This document shows positions 22,504 to 33,407 of a stretch of DNA of 64,000 nucleotides, in pieces (positions within the stretch are counted from its first letter, which is position 1; each line of letters starts with the position of its first letter). The translations under genes were made by a program, and so were the position numbers. The stretch spans positions 371,442 to 435,441 of the forward strand of contig NZ_BFAQ01000011.1 in NCBI RefSeq assembly GCF_002933855.1, written 5' to 3'. The DNA is from Vibrio penaeicida. Its GTDB lineage: Bacteria; Pseudomonadota; Gammaproteobacteria; Enterobacterales; Vibrionaceae. The notes below the pieces were generated by a model. It had not been told where the DNA came from. It searched no databases and saw only the letters and a list, made by a program, of their open reading frames with translations.

Positions 22504-22533
22504 TTCTTATTTTCACCTTTTGCGTAGCATCAG

Positions 22534-23040
22534 TTAGCCACAGCATTTCTTAAATTTCTTGCCACTACCACAAACACATGGGTCGTTTCGTCCAACTTTA
22601 AGGTTTTTAATGGGCTGAGTCAGTCTAGGATCTTCAGATTGCTGAGTTTCCTCTTCTGGAAAAGTCCCGTCGACGTAATACCACATGCCATTTTCACGCA
22701 GGAATCGAGAGCGTTCACCTAAACAGTATTGTTGGTTATCTTCATTGAAGTAAGCTTTAAATTCGACGTAACCCTCATCAGTATGGCTTCCGCTTTCGGT
22801 GTTAATCACTTCCAGCTTGCACCAGTCACTTTCTACTGAATTAGCAATCCCTTCTCTTTGTTCATCGGCATTTTGTGATGGATGATAAGTATCAACAACG
22901 AAATCCACTAACCCTTTAACGTGTGCAGTGTAGCGAGCACGCATTAACATTTCGGGCTGAGTTGCAGCGGCATGATTTAAGTGCACGATTTCACAGCAAT
23001 CTTGATAAGATTGAGGGTTTCCACATGGGCAATTAGACAT
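22534..23040 (-). CDS. ychJ: YchJ-type SEC-C domain protein (UPF0225)
   Basis: 168 aa from ATG 23040. A cysteine-rich zinc motif sits at each end: [13 protein letters not shown] at the N terminus and the SEC-C signature [15 protein letters not shown] at the C terminus. Between them is the NTF2-like YchJ central domain ([22 protein letters not shown]). SEC-C modules bind zinc and often ribosomes or SecB. The role of YchJ itself is unknown. The frame extends 17 codons upstream without homology. Confidence 0.88.
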   Translation of the reverse strand: MSNCPCGNPQSYQDCCEIVHLNHAAATQPEMLMRARYTAHVKGLVDFVVDTYHPSQNADEQREGIANSVESDWCKLEVINTESGSHTDEGYVEFKAYFNEDNQQYCLGERSRFLRENGMWYYVDGTFPEEETQQSEDPRLTQPIKNLKVGRNDPCVCGSGKKFKKCCG

Positions 23041-23171
23041 AGCATTTCTACCAGATAGAGCGTAGTAAGCCAAATCGAAGTGAATCTTCAATTTAGCCTG
23101 ATATTTATTTTAGCTAGGAGGCTACCACGCTTTAAAAGTGAAAGGTAGAGAGTAATGAGAGGCAAAAAACC

Positions 23172-24383
23172 TTAATCCACATCCATTAATTCTTGCGACC
23201 AACTAATCGCCTCTCGGTAACAATCGGCAACACAGCCTTCACTCAAGTTAAGGGCGGCTCGTTTGTCTATTGCCATTTCCCAATCTGCGTGTTCAAACGC
23301 CTTAATTAGTGAGTAAATATCACCCAATACACCACTTTGGTTTAATAGGGCATCTTTAACTTTTTGATCAACTGGTATAGAGCGGAGTATTTCTTCCATA
23401 GATTGATCCAATAAAGAATCAAGCAAAGACAGCATACCGGTTAAAAATGCGAGGCTTTTATCCACGTCACCTTGATAGTGGGATGCCACCAATTCGCAGA
23501 ATCTTGCTCTCGTTATCGATAAGGTATAGAGCGTGTTGGGCTTCCCTTCATTGGTATTTGAAACGGCAACCAAAGAGATGAATTTTCTCAGTTTGTCTTC
23601 ACCTAAATAAACCAGTGCTTGTTTAAAAGATTTAATCTCATTCGAGACACTAGAAGAGGAGTTTACATACCGTAAAAGCTTGTACGAGAGAGAGACATCC
23701 GTTGCGACTAAGCGTTCAATTTCGTCGTAGTTGATTTGGTCGCTAGAGATTTCTTTACACAACTGAACAACAGTTAACAGTGAAGGTTCAATAGCGCGAT
23801 GTTGTATCATTTCAGGCTTTGCAAAAAAGTAACCTTGGAATAACGTAAACCCTACGTCTTTAGCATGCAGGAATTCGTCATAAGTCTCTACTTTTTCTGC
23901 TAAAAATTGAATTTTTGAGTTCTTAAGTTTTGAAATGAAGTAGGCCGCTTTATTGATTGGAACAGTGCGAATATCAAATTTAATAATACAAATTAATGGT
24001 AGAAAGCGCTTCCATTCAGGGCTTGGAATAAAATCATCTAAAGCTATCTTATAGCCAAGTAAGTATAAGTCTTTTAGCGCTTTATAAAGCTCGTCCGTCG
24101 GTTCACAGTCTTCCAATACTTCAATAATGATAGAGCTACGTGGAAAGAGAGCCGGAATTTGGTTGATCAAGCTTTCATAAGGGAAATTAACAAACCCTTT
24201 TTTGGAGCCTAGGTTATTTTGATTTGGGCTCAAGAACTGATCGCTAAATAATCGCTTGGTTGCGAGTTCCGGTTCGATATCTGGAAACGTGTTTTTAGGA
24301 CCATCACGAAATAATAACTCATAGCCCATAGTTTGGAGATCGAGGTCAAATATGGGTTGTCGTGCAACATAAGAGTACTTCAA
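23172..24383 (-). CDS. EAL-HDOD signalling protein (YuxH family)
   Basis: 403 aa. Residues about 1-200 form an EAL-type domain (c-di-GMP phosphodiesterase fold), and residues about 205-400 an HDOD domain. Most EAL catalytic positions can be traced: ELLFR in place of ExLxR, the Asn in FVNFPYE, Glu in IIIEVLE, the Asp pair in ALDDF, Lys in IIKFD, Glu in FLAEKVE and Gln in LFQGY. Many EAL-HDOD relatives are degenerate, but this one may still hydrolyse c-di-GMP. HDOD domains connect signalling to motility or regulation. It starts beside the lpxH end and is transcribed alone. Confidence 0.85.
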   Translation of the reverse strand: MKYSYVARQPIFDLDLQTMGYELLFRDGPKNTFPDIEPELATKRLFSDQFLSPNQNNLGSKKGFVNFPYESLINQIPALFPRSSIIIEVLEDCEPTDELYKALKDLYLLGYKIALDDFIPSPEWKRFLPLICIIKFDIRTVPINKAAYFISKLKNSKIQFLAEKVETYDEFLHAKDVGFTLFQGYFFAKPEMIQHRAIEPSLLTVVQLCKEISSDQINYDEIERLVATDVSLSYKLLRYVNSSSSVSNEIKSFKQALVYLGEDKLRKFISLVAVSNTNEGKPNTLYTLSITRARFCELVASHYQGDVDKSLAFLTGMLSLLDSLLDQSMEEILRSIPVDQKVKDALLNQSGVLGDIYSLIKAFEHADWEMAIDKRAALNLSEGCVADCYREAISWSQELMDVD

Positions 24384-24490
24384 TGGTATTACTCACGTCT
24401 AATTATTGGAATGGCGCTGTATAATAATCAGACGGAAAAAATTATCTATATTTAGCTCAATAGCCTGTTACACAGTGTTACGTTAGACGG

Positions 24491-25225
24491 CTATTTTATC
24501 GGGTTAAGTGGGAAGGTAATTCGTTTCACTCCAGATTCATCGTAGGCTAACGCGTAGCCTTCCTTGTACCAGTCTCCTAATACAACCCTTTTCCCATGGG
24601 AACTTGTGAGCTTAACATTGTGCTCATTTGGTCTATGAGTGTGGCCATGAATCATCAACAGAACGTTATGCGAATTCATGACACGTTCTACTTCAGATTT
24701 AGTGACATCCATGATATCCAGAGCTTTTTCTTTCTTGTCGGTTCGGGTTTTATTTTGAACATTTTTGACAATTTTTTTTCGCAGAAAAAGGGGAACACAC
24801 AAAAACAATTTTTGTAGCCATTGTTGGTGTACTTTTTTCCTAAATTCCTGATATTTAATATCATCAAGGCACAATGTATCACCATGAAGAAGGAGGGTGG
24901 GAGTGCCGTAAAGGTCTATTTTTGTTTCTTCCGGCAAAAGCTCAACACCGCTCTCTTTACTGAAACGGTCGCTGATCAGAAAGTCGCGATTTCCATGAAT
25001 GAAATAACAGCGCACGCCAGAATCAGTGAGTGACTTGAAAGCATTTATAATTGAGCGACTAAACGGAGAATTATCATCATCACCTATCCAAAAATCGAAC
25101 AGGTCACCTAATACATAAAGCTTTTCAGCTTTTGTTGCGTGATGTTCAAGGAAGTGAAAGAAACCTTCTGTGATTTCAGGATGGGCAGGAGATAAATGTA
25201 GATCAGAAATAAAAAGAGTGGTCAT
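24491..25225 (-). CDS. lpxH: UDP-2,3-diacylglucosamine diphosphatase LpxH
   Basis: 244 aa calcineurin-type metallophosphoesterase with all metal motifs in order: [41 protein letters not shown] and HGHTHRP. It makes lipid X from UDP-diacylglucosamine at the inner face of the inner membrane (lipid A synthesis step 4). It follows ppiB by 38 bp in the same direction. Confidence 0.95.
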   Translation of the reverse strand: MTTLFISDLHLSPAHPEITEGFFHFLEHHATKAEKLYVLGDLFDFWIGDDDNSPFSRSIINAFKSLTDSGVRCYFIHGNRDFLISDRFSKESGVELLPEETKIDLYGTPTLLLHGDTLCLDDIKYQEFRKKVHQQWLQKLFLCVPLFLRKKIVKNVQNKTRTDKKEKALDIMDVTKSEVERVMNSHNVLLMIHGHTHRPNEHNVKLTSSHGKRVVLGDWYKEGYALAYDESGVKRITFPLNPIK

Positions 25226-25263
25226 AAGCCTTAGAAAAGGGAGCGAAAAGCTCCCTTGATTGA

Positions 25264-25758
25264 TTATTCTTCGATAGTTGTGCCAGTGATAAGCACTTCT
25301 TCAAGAGGAACATCTTGATGCATTCCCATTGAACCTGTAGCAACATCTTTAATTTTGTTTACTACGTCCATACCTTCGACAACTTCAGCAAATACACAGT
25401 AACCCCAACCATCTAGGCTTTCAGATTTAAAATCAAGGAATGTATTGTCGTTCACGTTGATGAAGAACTGAGAGCTTGCCGAATGCGGTTCCATAGTACG
25501 AGCCATAGCAAGTGTACCCACTTTGTTGCTCAAACCATTGTTCGCTTCGTTTTTGATTGGAGCACGAGAATCTTTCTCACGCAGACCAGAAGTCATGCCA
25601 CCGCCTTGGACCATGAATCCATCAATTACACGGTGGAAAAGAGTGTTGTCATAAAAACCATCACGGCAGTACTGTAAAAAGTTAGCACTTGTTTCTGGTG
25701 CTTTTTCATCATTTAGTTGGATCTTGATGTCACCAAAGTTTGTGTGAAGGGTGATCAT
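25264..25758 (-). CDS. ppiB: Peptidyl-prolyl cis-trans isomerase B (cyclophilin)
   Basis: 164 aa with no signal peptide, hence cytoplasmic. Cyclophilin motifs are [32 protein letters not shown] and [15 protein letters not shown]. It starts an operon with lpxH and is divergent from cysS, the usual Vibrio and E. coli arrangement. Confidence 0.95.
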   Translation of the reverse strand: MITLHTNFGDIKIQLNDEKAPETSANFLQYCRDGFYDNTLFHRVIDGFMVQGGGMTSGLREKDSRAPIKNEANNGLSNKVGTLAMARTMEPHSASSQFFINVNDNTFLDFKSESLDGWGYCVFAEVVEGMDVVNKIKDVATGSMGMHQDVPLEEVLITGTTIEE

Positions 25759-25978
25759 GATTACTTCCTTTAAAAATTAATGGGAATGGATACAGAATTC
25801 TAGCGTAACTTCAAATTTACACAAGCGATACCCTCAGGAGTGCACCATGAGTAAAAGTTGTTCGATTGGAACGAAATAACATTTTCAGAGACGATTTCTG
25901 AAACTGAGCTATTACTTAACTTCAGCTGTCTTGTTATACTCATGCGTCCTAAAACCCACCAATTGATAAATAGAGATC

Positions 25979-27367
25979 ATGTTAAAGATATTCAACTCAC
26001 TCACACGACAAAAAGAGGAATTCAAACCCATTCATGCTGGCAAAGTTGGCATGTACGTTTGTGGAGTAACTATCTATGATCTTTGTCATATCGGGCATGG
26101 TCGTACGTTCGTTTCTTTTGATGTTGTTTCACGTTACCTTCGCTATCTTGGCTATGATTTGACGTTTGTTCGAAACATCACCGACATTGATGACAAAATC
26201 ATCAAGCGAGCAGCAGAGAATGGCGAGACATGTGATGCGTTAACTGAGCGCTTAATCGGTGATATGCACGCCGATTTCGATGCATTGAATATGAAACGCC
26301 CAGATGTAGAGCCAAGGGCGACACAGTTTATTCAAGAAATCATTGCTTTAGTTGAAACCTTAATTGAACGTGGTTTCGCTTACGTTGCCGACAACGGTGA
26401 TGTGATGTTTGAAGTGAAGAAATACGATGAATACGGGAAGCTTTCTCGTCAGGATTTGGACCAACTTCAAGCAGGTGCTCGAGTTGACGTTGAGTTAGCA
26501 AAACGCAGCCCACTCGATTTCGTACTGTGGAAAATGTCCAAGCCGGGTGAACCAACTTGGGAATCACCTTGGGGGCCGGGTCGTCCGGGCTGGCACATCG
26601 AATGTTCTGCGATGAACTCTTCTATTCTAGGCGACCATTTTGATATTCATGGTGGTGGCTCAGATTTGCAATTCCCACACCATGAAAATGAAATTGCGCA
26701 GTCATGCTGTGCTCACGATACTCAGTACGTCAATACTTGGATGCACAGTGGTATGGTGATGGTAGACCGCGAGAAAATGTCTAAGTCACTAGGCAACTTC
26801 TTCACGATTCGCGATGTTTTGACGCATTACGATGCGGAAACGGTTCGCTACTTCTTGATGTCTGGTCATTATCGCAGCCAACTCAACTACAGCGAAGAAA
26901 ACCTAAATCAAGCTCGTGCTTCGCTAGAGCGTTTATACACTTCTCTTCGTGGCTTGGATTTAACCGCGTCTCCAGCAGGTGGTGAAGAGTATGTGACTCG
27001 CTTTACAGAGTCTATGAACGACGATTTCAATACACCTGAAGCCTATTCAGTGCTGTTTGATATGGCACGTGAAGTCAACCGCCTTAAAGGTGAAGATCTA
27101 GAAAAAGCTTCAGCGCTAGGTGCATTGCTGCGCGAATTGGCAGATGTGATTGGTATTCTTCACCAAGAACCTGAAGCGTTCCTACAAGGTGGTGCAGCGG
27201 CGGGTAATGATGATGAAGTTGCTGAAATTGAAGCACTGATCAAATTGCGTAACGACTCTCGTGCTGCGAAAGATTGGGCGAACGCGGATATGGCGCGTGA
27301 CAAGCTGACTGAAATGGGCATCGTACTTGAAGATGGCCCTGAAGGGACAATCTGGCGTCGTAAGTAA
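25979..27367 (+). CDS. cysS: Cysteinyl-tRNA synthetase
   Basis: 462 aa class I synthetase. The HIGH motif is in [16 protein letters not shown] and KMSKS in [11 protein letters not shown]. The zinc site starts with Cys in MYVCGVT, and later ligands are in GWHIECSAM and HHENE. An alternative upstream frame is unrelated. Terminator at 27380. Confidence 0.97.
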   Translation: MLKIFNSLTRQKEEFKPIHAGKVGMYVCGVTIYDLCHIGHGRTFVSFDVVSRYLRYLGYDLTFVRNITDIDDKIIKRAAENGETCDALTERLIGDMHADFDALNMKRPDVEPRATQFIQEIIALVETLIERGFAYVADNGDVMFEVKKYDEYGKLSRQDLDQLQAGARVDVELAKRSPLDFVLWKMSKPGEPTWESPWGPGRPGWHIECSAMNSSILGDHFDIHGGGSDLQFPHHENEIAQSCCAHDTQYVNTWMHSGMVMVDREKMSKSLGNFFTIRDVLTHYDAETVRYFLMSGHYRSQLNYSEENLNQARASLERLYTSLRGLDLTASPAGGEEYVTRFTESMNDDFNTPEAYSVLFDMAREVNRLKGEDLEKASALGALLRELADVIGILHQEPEAFLQGGAAAGNDDEVAEIEALIKLRNDSRAAKDWANADMARDKLTEMGIVLEDGPEGTIWRRK

Positions 27368-27379
27368 TAACGATTTTAT

Positions 27380-27406
27380 AAAGGGCTGAGATTTCAGCCC
27401 TTTTTC
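27380..27406 (+). terminator. Terminator of cysS
   Basis: Stem aagggctga / ttcagccctt with a short loop and a following ttttct. Confidence 0.85.
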
Positions 27407-27431
27407 TGATTTAGATTCTTGGAAACATTCT

Positions 27432-28010
27432 GTGGCTCAAATGTATTTCTATTACTCGGCGATGAACGCGGGTAAATCGACAACTCTTCTTCAATCTTCA
27501 TTTAACTATCAAGAGCGTGGTATGAATCCTTTGATTTACACTGCGGCACTCGATGATCGTTACGGTATGGGTAAGGTCAGTTCCAGAATTGGTCTGCAGT
27601 CGGAAGCTCAGTTGTTTAATGAGAAAACCGATCTCTACGCAGAAATCTCAAAACGCAATACAGAAGAAAAACGCCACTGTATTTTGATTGATGAGTGTCA
27701 GTTTCTTTCACGTGATCAGGTGTATCAGCTGACAGAAGTTGTCGATAAGTTAGGTATACCCGTTTTATGTTACGGTTTGCGAACAGACTTTCTTGGTGAG
27801 CTTTTCGAAGGAAGCCGCTATTTACTTTCATGGGCAGATAAACTGGTAGAGCTAAAAACTATTTGTCATTGTGGAAGAAAAGCCAACATGGTTATTCGAA
27901 CGGACGAGCAAGGCAACGCCATCGCCGAAGGCGATCAAGTGGCTATTGGTGGAAACGATCGATATGTCTCGGTTTGCAGAAAGCACTATAAAGAAGCGTT
28001 AGGCAAATAA
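27432..28010 (+). CDS. tdk: Thymidine kinase
   Basis: 192 aa type II thymidine kinase (GTG start). The P-loop is [12 protein letters not shown], the Walker B/DE segment [10 protein letters not shown] and the lasso zinc site [10 protein letters not shown] with a second Cys pair near VSVCRKHY. It phosphorylates thymidine for salvage. Monocistronic, flanked by terminators. Confidence 0.95.
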   Translation: MAQMYFYYSAMNAGKSTTLLQSSFNYQERGMNPLIYTAALDDRYGMGKVSSRIGLQSEAQLFNEKTDLYAEISKRNTEEKRHCILIDECQFLSRDQVYQLTEVVDKLGIPVLCYGLRTDFLGELFEGSRYLLSWADKLVELKTICHCGRKANMVIRTDEQGNAIAEGDQVAIGGNDRYVSVCRKHYKEALGK

Positions 28011-28030
28011 GAGCACAACAAACACAGACA

Positions 28031-28058
28031 AAAAGAGCACCAGGAAGGTGCTCTTTTA
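28031..28058 (+). terminator. Terminator of tdk
   Basis: Stem aaaagagcacc / ggtgctctttt with loop aggaa. Confidence 0.85.
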
Positions 28059-28151
28059 CATTATGGGATAGCGCCAGTTAGTTGTTCCAATGCAGGTTAA
28101 CCATTTACCAGGTTAACTATCTACAATGTTTACTATGTAAAAGGCTAACTT

Positions 28152-29114
28152 TTAGCTCTGCGAACCAAATGTCTTAGCGGCATAAGCGACCCTTTCAGCT
28201 GGCTTAGGGTATTCCGCTGGTTCACCAAGGCTTTCTATATGCCTAAGCCTTGGTAGCAAGCCACAGCCATTGGCAATCTGTATTGCCAAGCCCGGTCTTG
28301 CGTTCAGCTCTAAAACCATAGGGCCTTCTTCTCTGTCCAGCACCATATCGGTGCCCATGTAACCCAGCCCTGTCATTTCCCAAGCACTGGATGCCAACAC
28401 CAGCAAGCGTTCCCAATGAGGGACTTGCAGCGTAGAGAGATCTTTTCCTGTATCTGGGTGAGCTTTAATAGGCTGATCAAACTGCACCGCTCGAATTGCT
28501 TTGCCTGTGGCAATATCGATGCCTACACCTACTGCACCTTGGTGCAAGTTGGCTTTTCCGTCTGAATCGGATGTCGATAATCGCATCATTGCCATCACAG
28601 GGTAGCCTTTGAACACAATAATACGAACATCGGGCACTCCTTCGTAACTGAAACCTTCAAAGCAATCGTCAAATTTAATTAGGTTTTCCACGACCGCGAC
28701 ATCATTCTTGCCGCCAAGAGAAAACAAACCCGCGAGTGCGTTACTTACGTGGCGTTCTACGTCTTCTTTATTGATGGTTGAACCCGATGGCTTAATGTAC
28801 TCCCCATCTTTGTGGGAAGTGACAACCAATATGCCTTTGCCACCACTGCCTTGGGCTGGCTTAATCACAAACCCTGGCCAGTCTTTCACCATATTGTGAA
28901 TCGTCTTTACTTCTGCTTGGTGGCTAATAACACCAATCAACTTGGGTACCGTTGCTCCAGCACGTTCAGCGATGATTTTCGTTTTCAGTTTATCATCAAC
29001 TAATGGGTACTTTGAGCGATCGTTATATCGCCCAATGTAGCTATGATTTCGTTGATTCATGCCCATAATCCCTTTGCTTTTCAGCTTGAAGGGGGAGGTG
29101 AACTTACTCCACAT
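28152..29114 (-). CDS. RimK-related ATP-grasp ligase (alpha-L-glutamate ligase-like)
   Basis: 320 aa. The ATP-grasp fold is visible in the Lys/Gly-rich nucleotide loop (GFVIKPAQGSGGKGILVV, about residues 88-105) and the metal-binding end (MVLELNARPGLAIQIANG). It belongs to the RimK-related family placed with the two upstream genes in a conserved three-gene set. Such ligases form amide bonds between an amino acid and a peptide or protein. The substrate here is unknown. It follows the membrane transglutaminase-like gene by 4 bp, so it is translated from the same message. Confidence 0.85.
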   Translation of the reverse strand: MWSKFTSPFKLKSKGIMGMNQRNHSYIGRYNDRSKYPLVDDKLKTKIIAERAGATVPKLIGVISHQAEVKTIHNMVKDWPGFVIKPAQGSGGKGILVVTSHKDGEYIKPSGSTINKEDVERHVSNALAGLFSLGGKNDVAVVENLIKFDDCFEGFSYEGVPDVRIIVFKGYPVMAMMRLSTSDSDGKANLHQGAVGVGIDIATGKAIRAVQFDQPIKAHPDTGKDLSTLQVPHWERLLVLASSAWEMTGLGYMGTDMVLDREEGPMVLELNARPGLAIQIANGCGLLPRLRHIESLGEPAEYPKPAERVAYAAKTFGSQS

Positions 29115-29118
29115 GGCT

Positions 29119-30627
29119 TTAGTCCTCTGCTAGTGGCTTAAAGCGTCTAAGTTCGGTTAAGCGGTAACCTGTGTAGGTACCGAGTAACAAAATCAGAGCA
29201 AGAACAATGAGCTGAAGCCCAATAAAGTTGAACGTCAGGTGCTGAACAAATGGGTTGGTCATCGCTAGGTAAACCAATACTGCAGTGAGGAGAGAACCTC
29301 CACCTTGGATAAATACCTCTTTACCACCTTCTTCTTCCCAAAGAATCGACATTCTTTCGATCGTCCAAGAAAGAATAATCATCGGGAAGAAGGTAATGGT
29401 CAGCCCTTCATTCAAACCGATATTGAAAGAGACAATGGTAAAGATAGAAATGATTAAAATAACCGTGATAATGACAGCGGAGATTCGTGCGACCAACAGA
29501 AGGTTTAGTTTCGATAGATACCCACGTATTACCAAACCTGTACCAACAATCAACAAGAAACCGACGATACCCGTTAGGAGTTGAGTCTGTACAAATGCGA
29601 CTGCGATGAGTACAGGCATAAATGTTCCAGACGTTTTCAAACCCACAATGACCCGCAGGAACACAACAATCAACGCCCCAATAGGAATGAGCATGATGGT
29701 TTTAAACATCGATTGCTCGGCAATAGGTAAACTGTGAATAGAGAAATTCAGCAAGCTGTCAGCTTCTACTTTTTTACTTGTTGCTTGCTGCGGTGTGACC
29801 TCTTGAGCAATCATCGAGAACAGTACTTGGCTGTTCTTACCGCCAATCAGGTCAAGGAGCGAGATATTGGAATCGTCCCACACAAGCCAGTGGCTTTGCT
29901 TTCCTTGAACACCGGTATTGATATCGAAAAGCTCCCAGCTTTCGCCATCCCAAACCTCAATCATCGGAATGATGTTTTGGCGGCGGCGTCCATCTTCAAG
30001 TTGGATGACACCGACAACTTTATTGGGAATATCAGCGTAGCTAAGTAATTTTGAAGTAGTGCTTACTGCGTCTTTTGCATTTAGCAACAAAGCTGCGTTT
30101 TGGTTATCACTGTCATTAAGCTGTTTGATCAACTCACGAGTTAATGTTGCGTTATCGGCGCTGCGATTTGTTGCTTGCTGAAGTAGAGACTGGGCGGCTG
30201 CATCTTGTGGACCATCAAAAATGGGTTTTTCAATGGCTTTATCTGCTGGAGGAACCACCGCTACTTTTGCTTGTTCATCAACCAGAAATTGCGCTTTGTA
30301 GTATATAACTTGCGGTCCTGTTGCGTTTCGAATGCTCCATTCCGCTCTACGACCCGTGTCAGTATTCACATAAGCAACACCATAGCCTGGAGACGACGTG
30401 CTTTCGTTGATCAAGGTAAAACCGCTTTGCGTTCCTGGTGCGGCAAGAGATGCTTTTACAGATTCACCGTTTGCAGTGAATTCGACACGGGCTTCTACAT
30501 CCCATACTTGCCTTGTTTCGCCTGGCGTCCAAGGTACGCCATAATCAGTATGACGAAGAATACTGAGTGCAATCCCTGCAACTATAAGAAAGGCGACCGC
30601 AAGGTAAAAGGGCACTTTAGACGTCAT
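29119..30627 (-). CDS. Inactive transglutaminase fused to a 7TM domain
   Basis: 502 aa. One N-terminal membrane anchor is followed by a periplasmic region of about 250 residues resembling a transglutaminase-like fold. The catalytic Cys/His/Asp pattern is not evident: the region where Cys is expected reads DAVSTTSKLLSYADIP. About seven C-terminal membrane segments run from residue 310. Comparative work on amidoligases (Iyer, Aravind and colleagues) places inactive transglutaminase/7TM proteins beside RimK-like ATP-grasp enzymes and retropepsin-like proteases. It probably binds peptides at the membrane and signals or presents substrate. Confidence 0.82.
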   Translation of the reverse strand: MTSKVPFYLAVAFLIVAGIALSILRHTDYGVPWTPGETRQVWDVEARVEFTANGESVKASLAAPGTQSGFTLINESTSSPGYGVAYVNTDTGRRAEWSIRNATGPQVIYYKAQFLVDEQAKVAVVPPADKAIEKPIFDGPQDAAAQSLLQQATNRSADNATLTRELIKQLNDSDNQNAALLLNAKDAVSTTSKLLSYADIPNKVVGVIQLEDGRRRQNIIPMIEVWDGESWELFDINTGVQGKQSHWLVWDDSNISLLDLIGGKNSQVLFSMIAQEVTPQQATSKKVEADSLLNFSIHSLPIAEQSMFKTIMLIPIGALIVVFLRVIVGLKTSGTFMPVLIAVAFVQTQLLTGIVGFLLIVGTGLVIRGYLSKLNLLLVARISAVIITVILIISIFTIVSFNIGLNEGLTITFFPMIILSWTIERMSILWEEEGGKEVFIQGGGSLLTAVLVYLAMTNPFVQHLTFNFIGLQLIVLALILLLGTYTGYRLTELRRFKPLAED

Positions 30628-30646
30628 GGTACTCGTTCCTTAACGA

Positions 30647-31393
30647 TTATTTGGTTTCAGATTGCAGATAAGATTTGCTGACATCAACCAGCGCGATGTC
30701 TTGAATAAATTCACGACCTAACAGTATTGGATGGCTCATTTGAGAACGGTCAGCCAATGTGAATTGTGCTTTTTCATGTATTTTCCCAACTTGCACCCAA
30801 AGTTCTACCACGGGTCTACGTTCTGTTTCTTCGCTGGTGGATTGTCGAATTTTGGCATAGCGGATGACAGGGGATTCAATCCAAAGCTGATCTTCTTTTG
30901 CCGTTTTATCATCGCTGATATGGAACTTAATCCATGTTTTACCATTACGTTCGAACTCTTGAATGTCGACGGCATTGATGGAAGATGTAGCAGCTCCAGT
31001 ATCAACACGCGCATCAAACTGCTGTTTAATCGTGTCGACTTTAACTTTCTCAATGCCACCGAGAACAATGGTTTGAGAAGGTTCGATAACAGGTTTCGCC
31101 TGCTTTGGCGGTTCGCTAGTCGTTTTTTTAGCTTTGAGCTTTTTGAACTGAGCAGCTTGATCTTGTCTTAGTTTAGCCACTTCGTTGTTTAAATTGGACA
31201 GCTCTATACTCAAGTAATTAATTTGATCATTTTGTTTGTCAATTTGAGCAGAATAAGAGTGAAGCTGATTGGTCAGGTTTGTTTCAGATTGTTGGATGGC
31301 AGCTTGTGTAGACTGACTGTATTTATCGCCATCGATCAGCGAACATCCGGAAAGCGCTGTAATAACAGCTAAGGCGGCAACCTTCTTAAGCAT
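30647..31393 (-). CDS. Retropepsin-like aspartic protease lipoprotein (RimB/DUF785-type)
   Basis: 248 aa from ATG 31393. The lipoprotein signal ends in ALSGC, with Ser next. Residues about 25-95 form a coiled coil (QLHSYSAQIDKQNDQINYL). The C-terminal domain (about residues 105-248) has the retropepsin active-site motif RVDTGAATSS and the matching hydrophobic-Gly strand HPILLGREF. Databases often call this family ATP-dependent zinc protease, which the motif does not support. It starts the operon with the transglutaminase-like and ATP-grasp genes, gap 19 bp. Confidence 0.83.
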   Translation of the reverse strand: MLKKVAALAVITALSGCSLIDGDKYSQSTQAAIQQSETNLTNQLHSYSAQIDKQNDQINYLSIELSNLNNEVAKLRQDQAAQFKKLKAKKTTSEPPKQAKPVIEPSQTIVLGGIEKVKVDTIKQQFDARVDTGAATSSINAVDIQEFERNGKTWIKFHISDDKTAKEDQLWIESPVIRYAKIRQSTSEETERRPVVELWVQVGKIHEKAQFTLADRSQMSHPILLGREFIQDIALVDVSKSYLQSETK

Positions 31394-31542
31394 TATTGAC
31401 CTATTTTTGCGGGTTAAAAGCGGGAAGTGAGACAAAGTGTATATTATAAAAAAGGATGCGTGAAGCATCCTAATGTTAATCTGTTGTCAGAGCTTACTGA
31501 GCTTTTTTGAGATCTTTACCCCAAACCACAAAATTTTGAAAG

Positions 31543-32514
31543 TTAAGGGTTCTTTGCAACCAGAACGGCGCGCCTTGGTGCAGGGTAGCCTTCTACGGTT
31601 TTGCTTGGATCGGCGGGGTCGAGATAATCAGGTAAGGAGTTGTGTGTCATCCAGCCTGTTGTGCGTTGTTCACCCGTTGATGTGACATTTTCATCAACGA
31701 TATGAACATCTTCAAATCCACATTTTTCCAACCAAACTTTCAGTGCTTTAGCTGATGGGAAAAAGTACACATTACGCATTTGAGCATAGCGATCAACGGG
31801 TACCAATACCGCGTTTTCATCACCTTCAATAACCAAGGTTTCCAAAATGAGCTCGCCACCAGAGACCAATTGGTTTTTCAGTTGGATGATGTGATCTAGA
31901 GGAGAGCGACGGTGGTACAAAACTCCCATACTGAATACTGTGTCAAATGCTTGCAACTCAGGCAGTTGCTCAATACCAAGCGGTAACAAGTGGGCACGTT
32001 GGTCACCACCCATCAGTTTTCTGACGGCTTCAAACTGCACTAAAAATAGATGCGAGGGGTCAATGCCCACACACAGTCTTGCCCCTTCGCCCAACATACG
32101 CCACATGTGGTAGCCATTACCACAGCCCACATCTAAAACCGAGCGATCTTTTAAAAGGGAGATATGTGGAAGTACGCGATCCCATTTCCAATCACTTCGC
32201 CACTCTGTATCGATGTGAATGTCATGGAGGTTGTAAGGCCCTTTACGCCATGGGTGAAAAGTCTTTAGCAGATTTTCTAGTTTTTTTAACTCTCCGGAAG
32301 CTAAGGGAGCATTATTGGATAATGTTACCGAATCTTTTAAGTCGACATTGTCTGGTTTGCCTTCCTGAATCTTATTCAGCGCTTTAAGCCAGCGCTCGAA
32401 ATCGCCGTGCTCTGCTTTTTGCCAGTCTGTAAGCTGCTGAGGCAGGATGTTCAACCAAGGTTGAAGGCGAGTGTCTTGAGCAATAAGTTGGTAAAAATTA
32501 GCAAAATTGAACAT
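31543..32514 (-). CDS. cmoB: tRNA U34 carboxymethyltransferase CmoB
   Basis: 323 aa from ATG 32514 ([14 protein letters not shown]). The frame is open for another 59 codons, but these overlap cmoA and lack homology. The SAM-type Rossmann core is [17 protein letters not shown], and [14 protein letters not shown] is characteristic. It uses carboxy-SAM made by CmoA to form cmo5U at the wobble position of certain tRNAs. Confidence 0.95.
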   Translation of the reverse strand: MFNFANFYQLIAQDTRLQPWLNILPQQLTDWQKAEHGDFERWLKALNKIQEGKPDNVDLKDSVTLSNNAPLASGELKKLENLLKTFHPWRKGPYNLHDIHIDTEWRSDWKWDRVLPHISLLKDRSVLDVGCGNGYHMWRMLGEGARLCVGIDPSHLFLVQFEAVRKLMGGDQRAHLLPLGIEQLPELQAFDTVFSMGVLYHRRSPLDHIIQLKNQLVSGGELILETLVIEGDENAVLVPVDRYAQMRNVYFFPSAKALKVWLEKCGFEDVHIVDENVTSTGEQRTTGWMTHNSLPDYLDPADPSKTVEGYPAPRRAVLVAKNP

Positions 32515-32560
32515 GGTATCGTCGTTAAAATTTTCAATATAAAAGGGTAAAGAGCGTTCG

Positions 32561-33334
<774 letters not shown>

Positions 33335-33407
33335 TTAAAAAAGGGGCGTATTCTAAGAAATATTTGCCTTTCTGTCACCAAGGGTTTTCTCGCTTGATGG
33401 ACGGACG

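Noticed and set aside
30647..31393. ATP-dependent zinc protease label
   Set aside because: No HExxH or ATPase motif is present. The DTGAATS motif marks a retropepsin-like aspartic protease.
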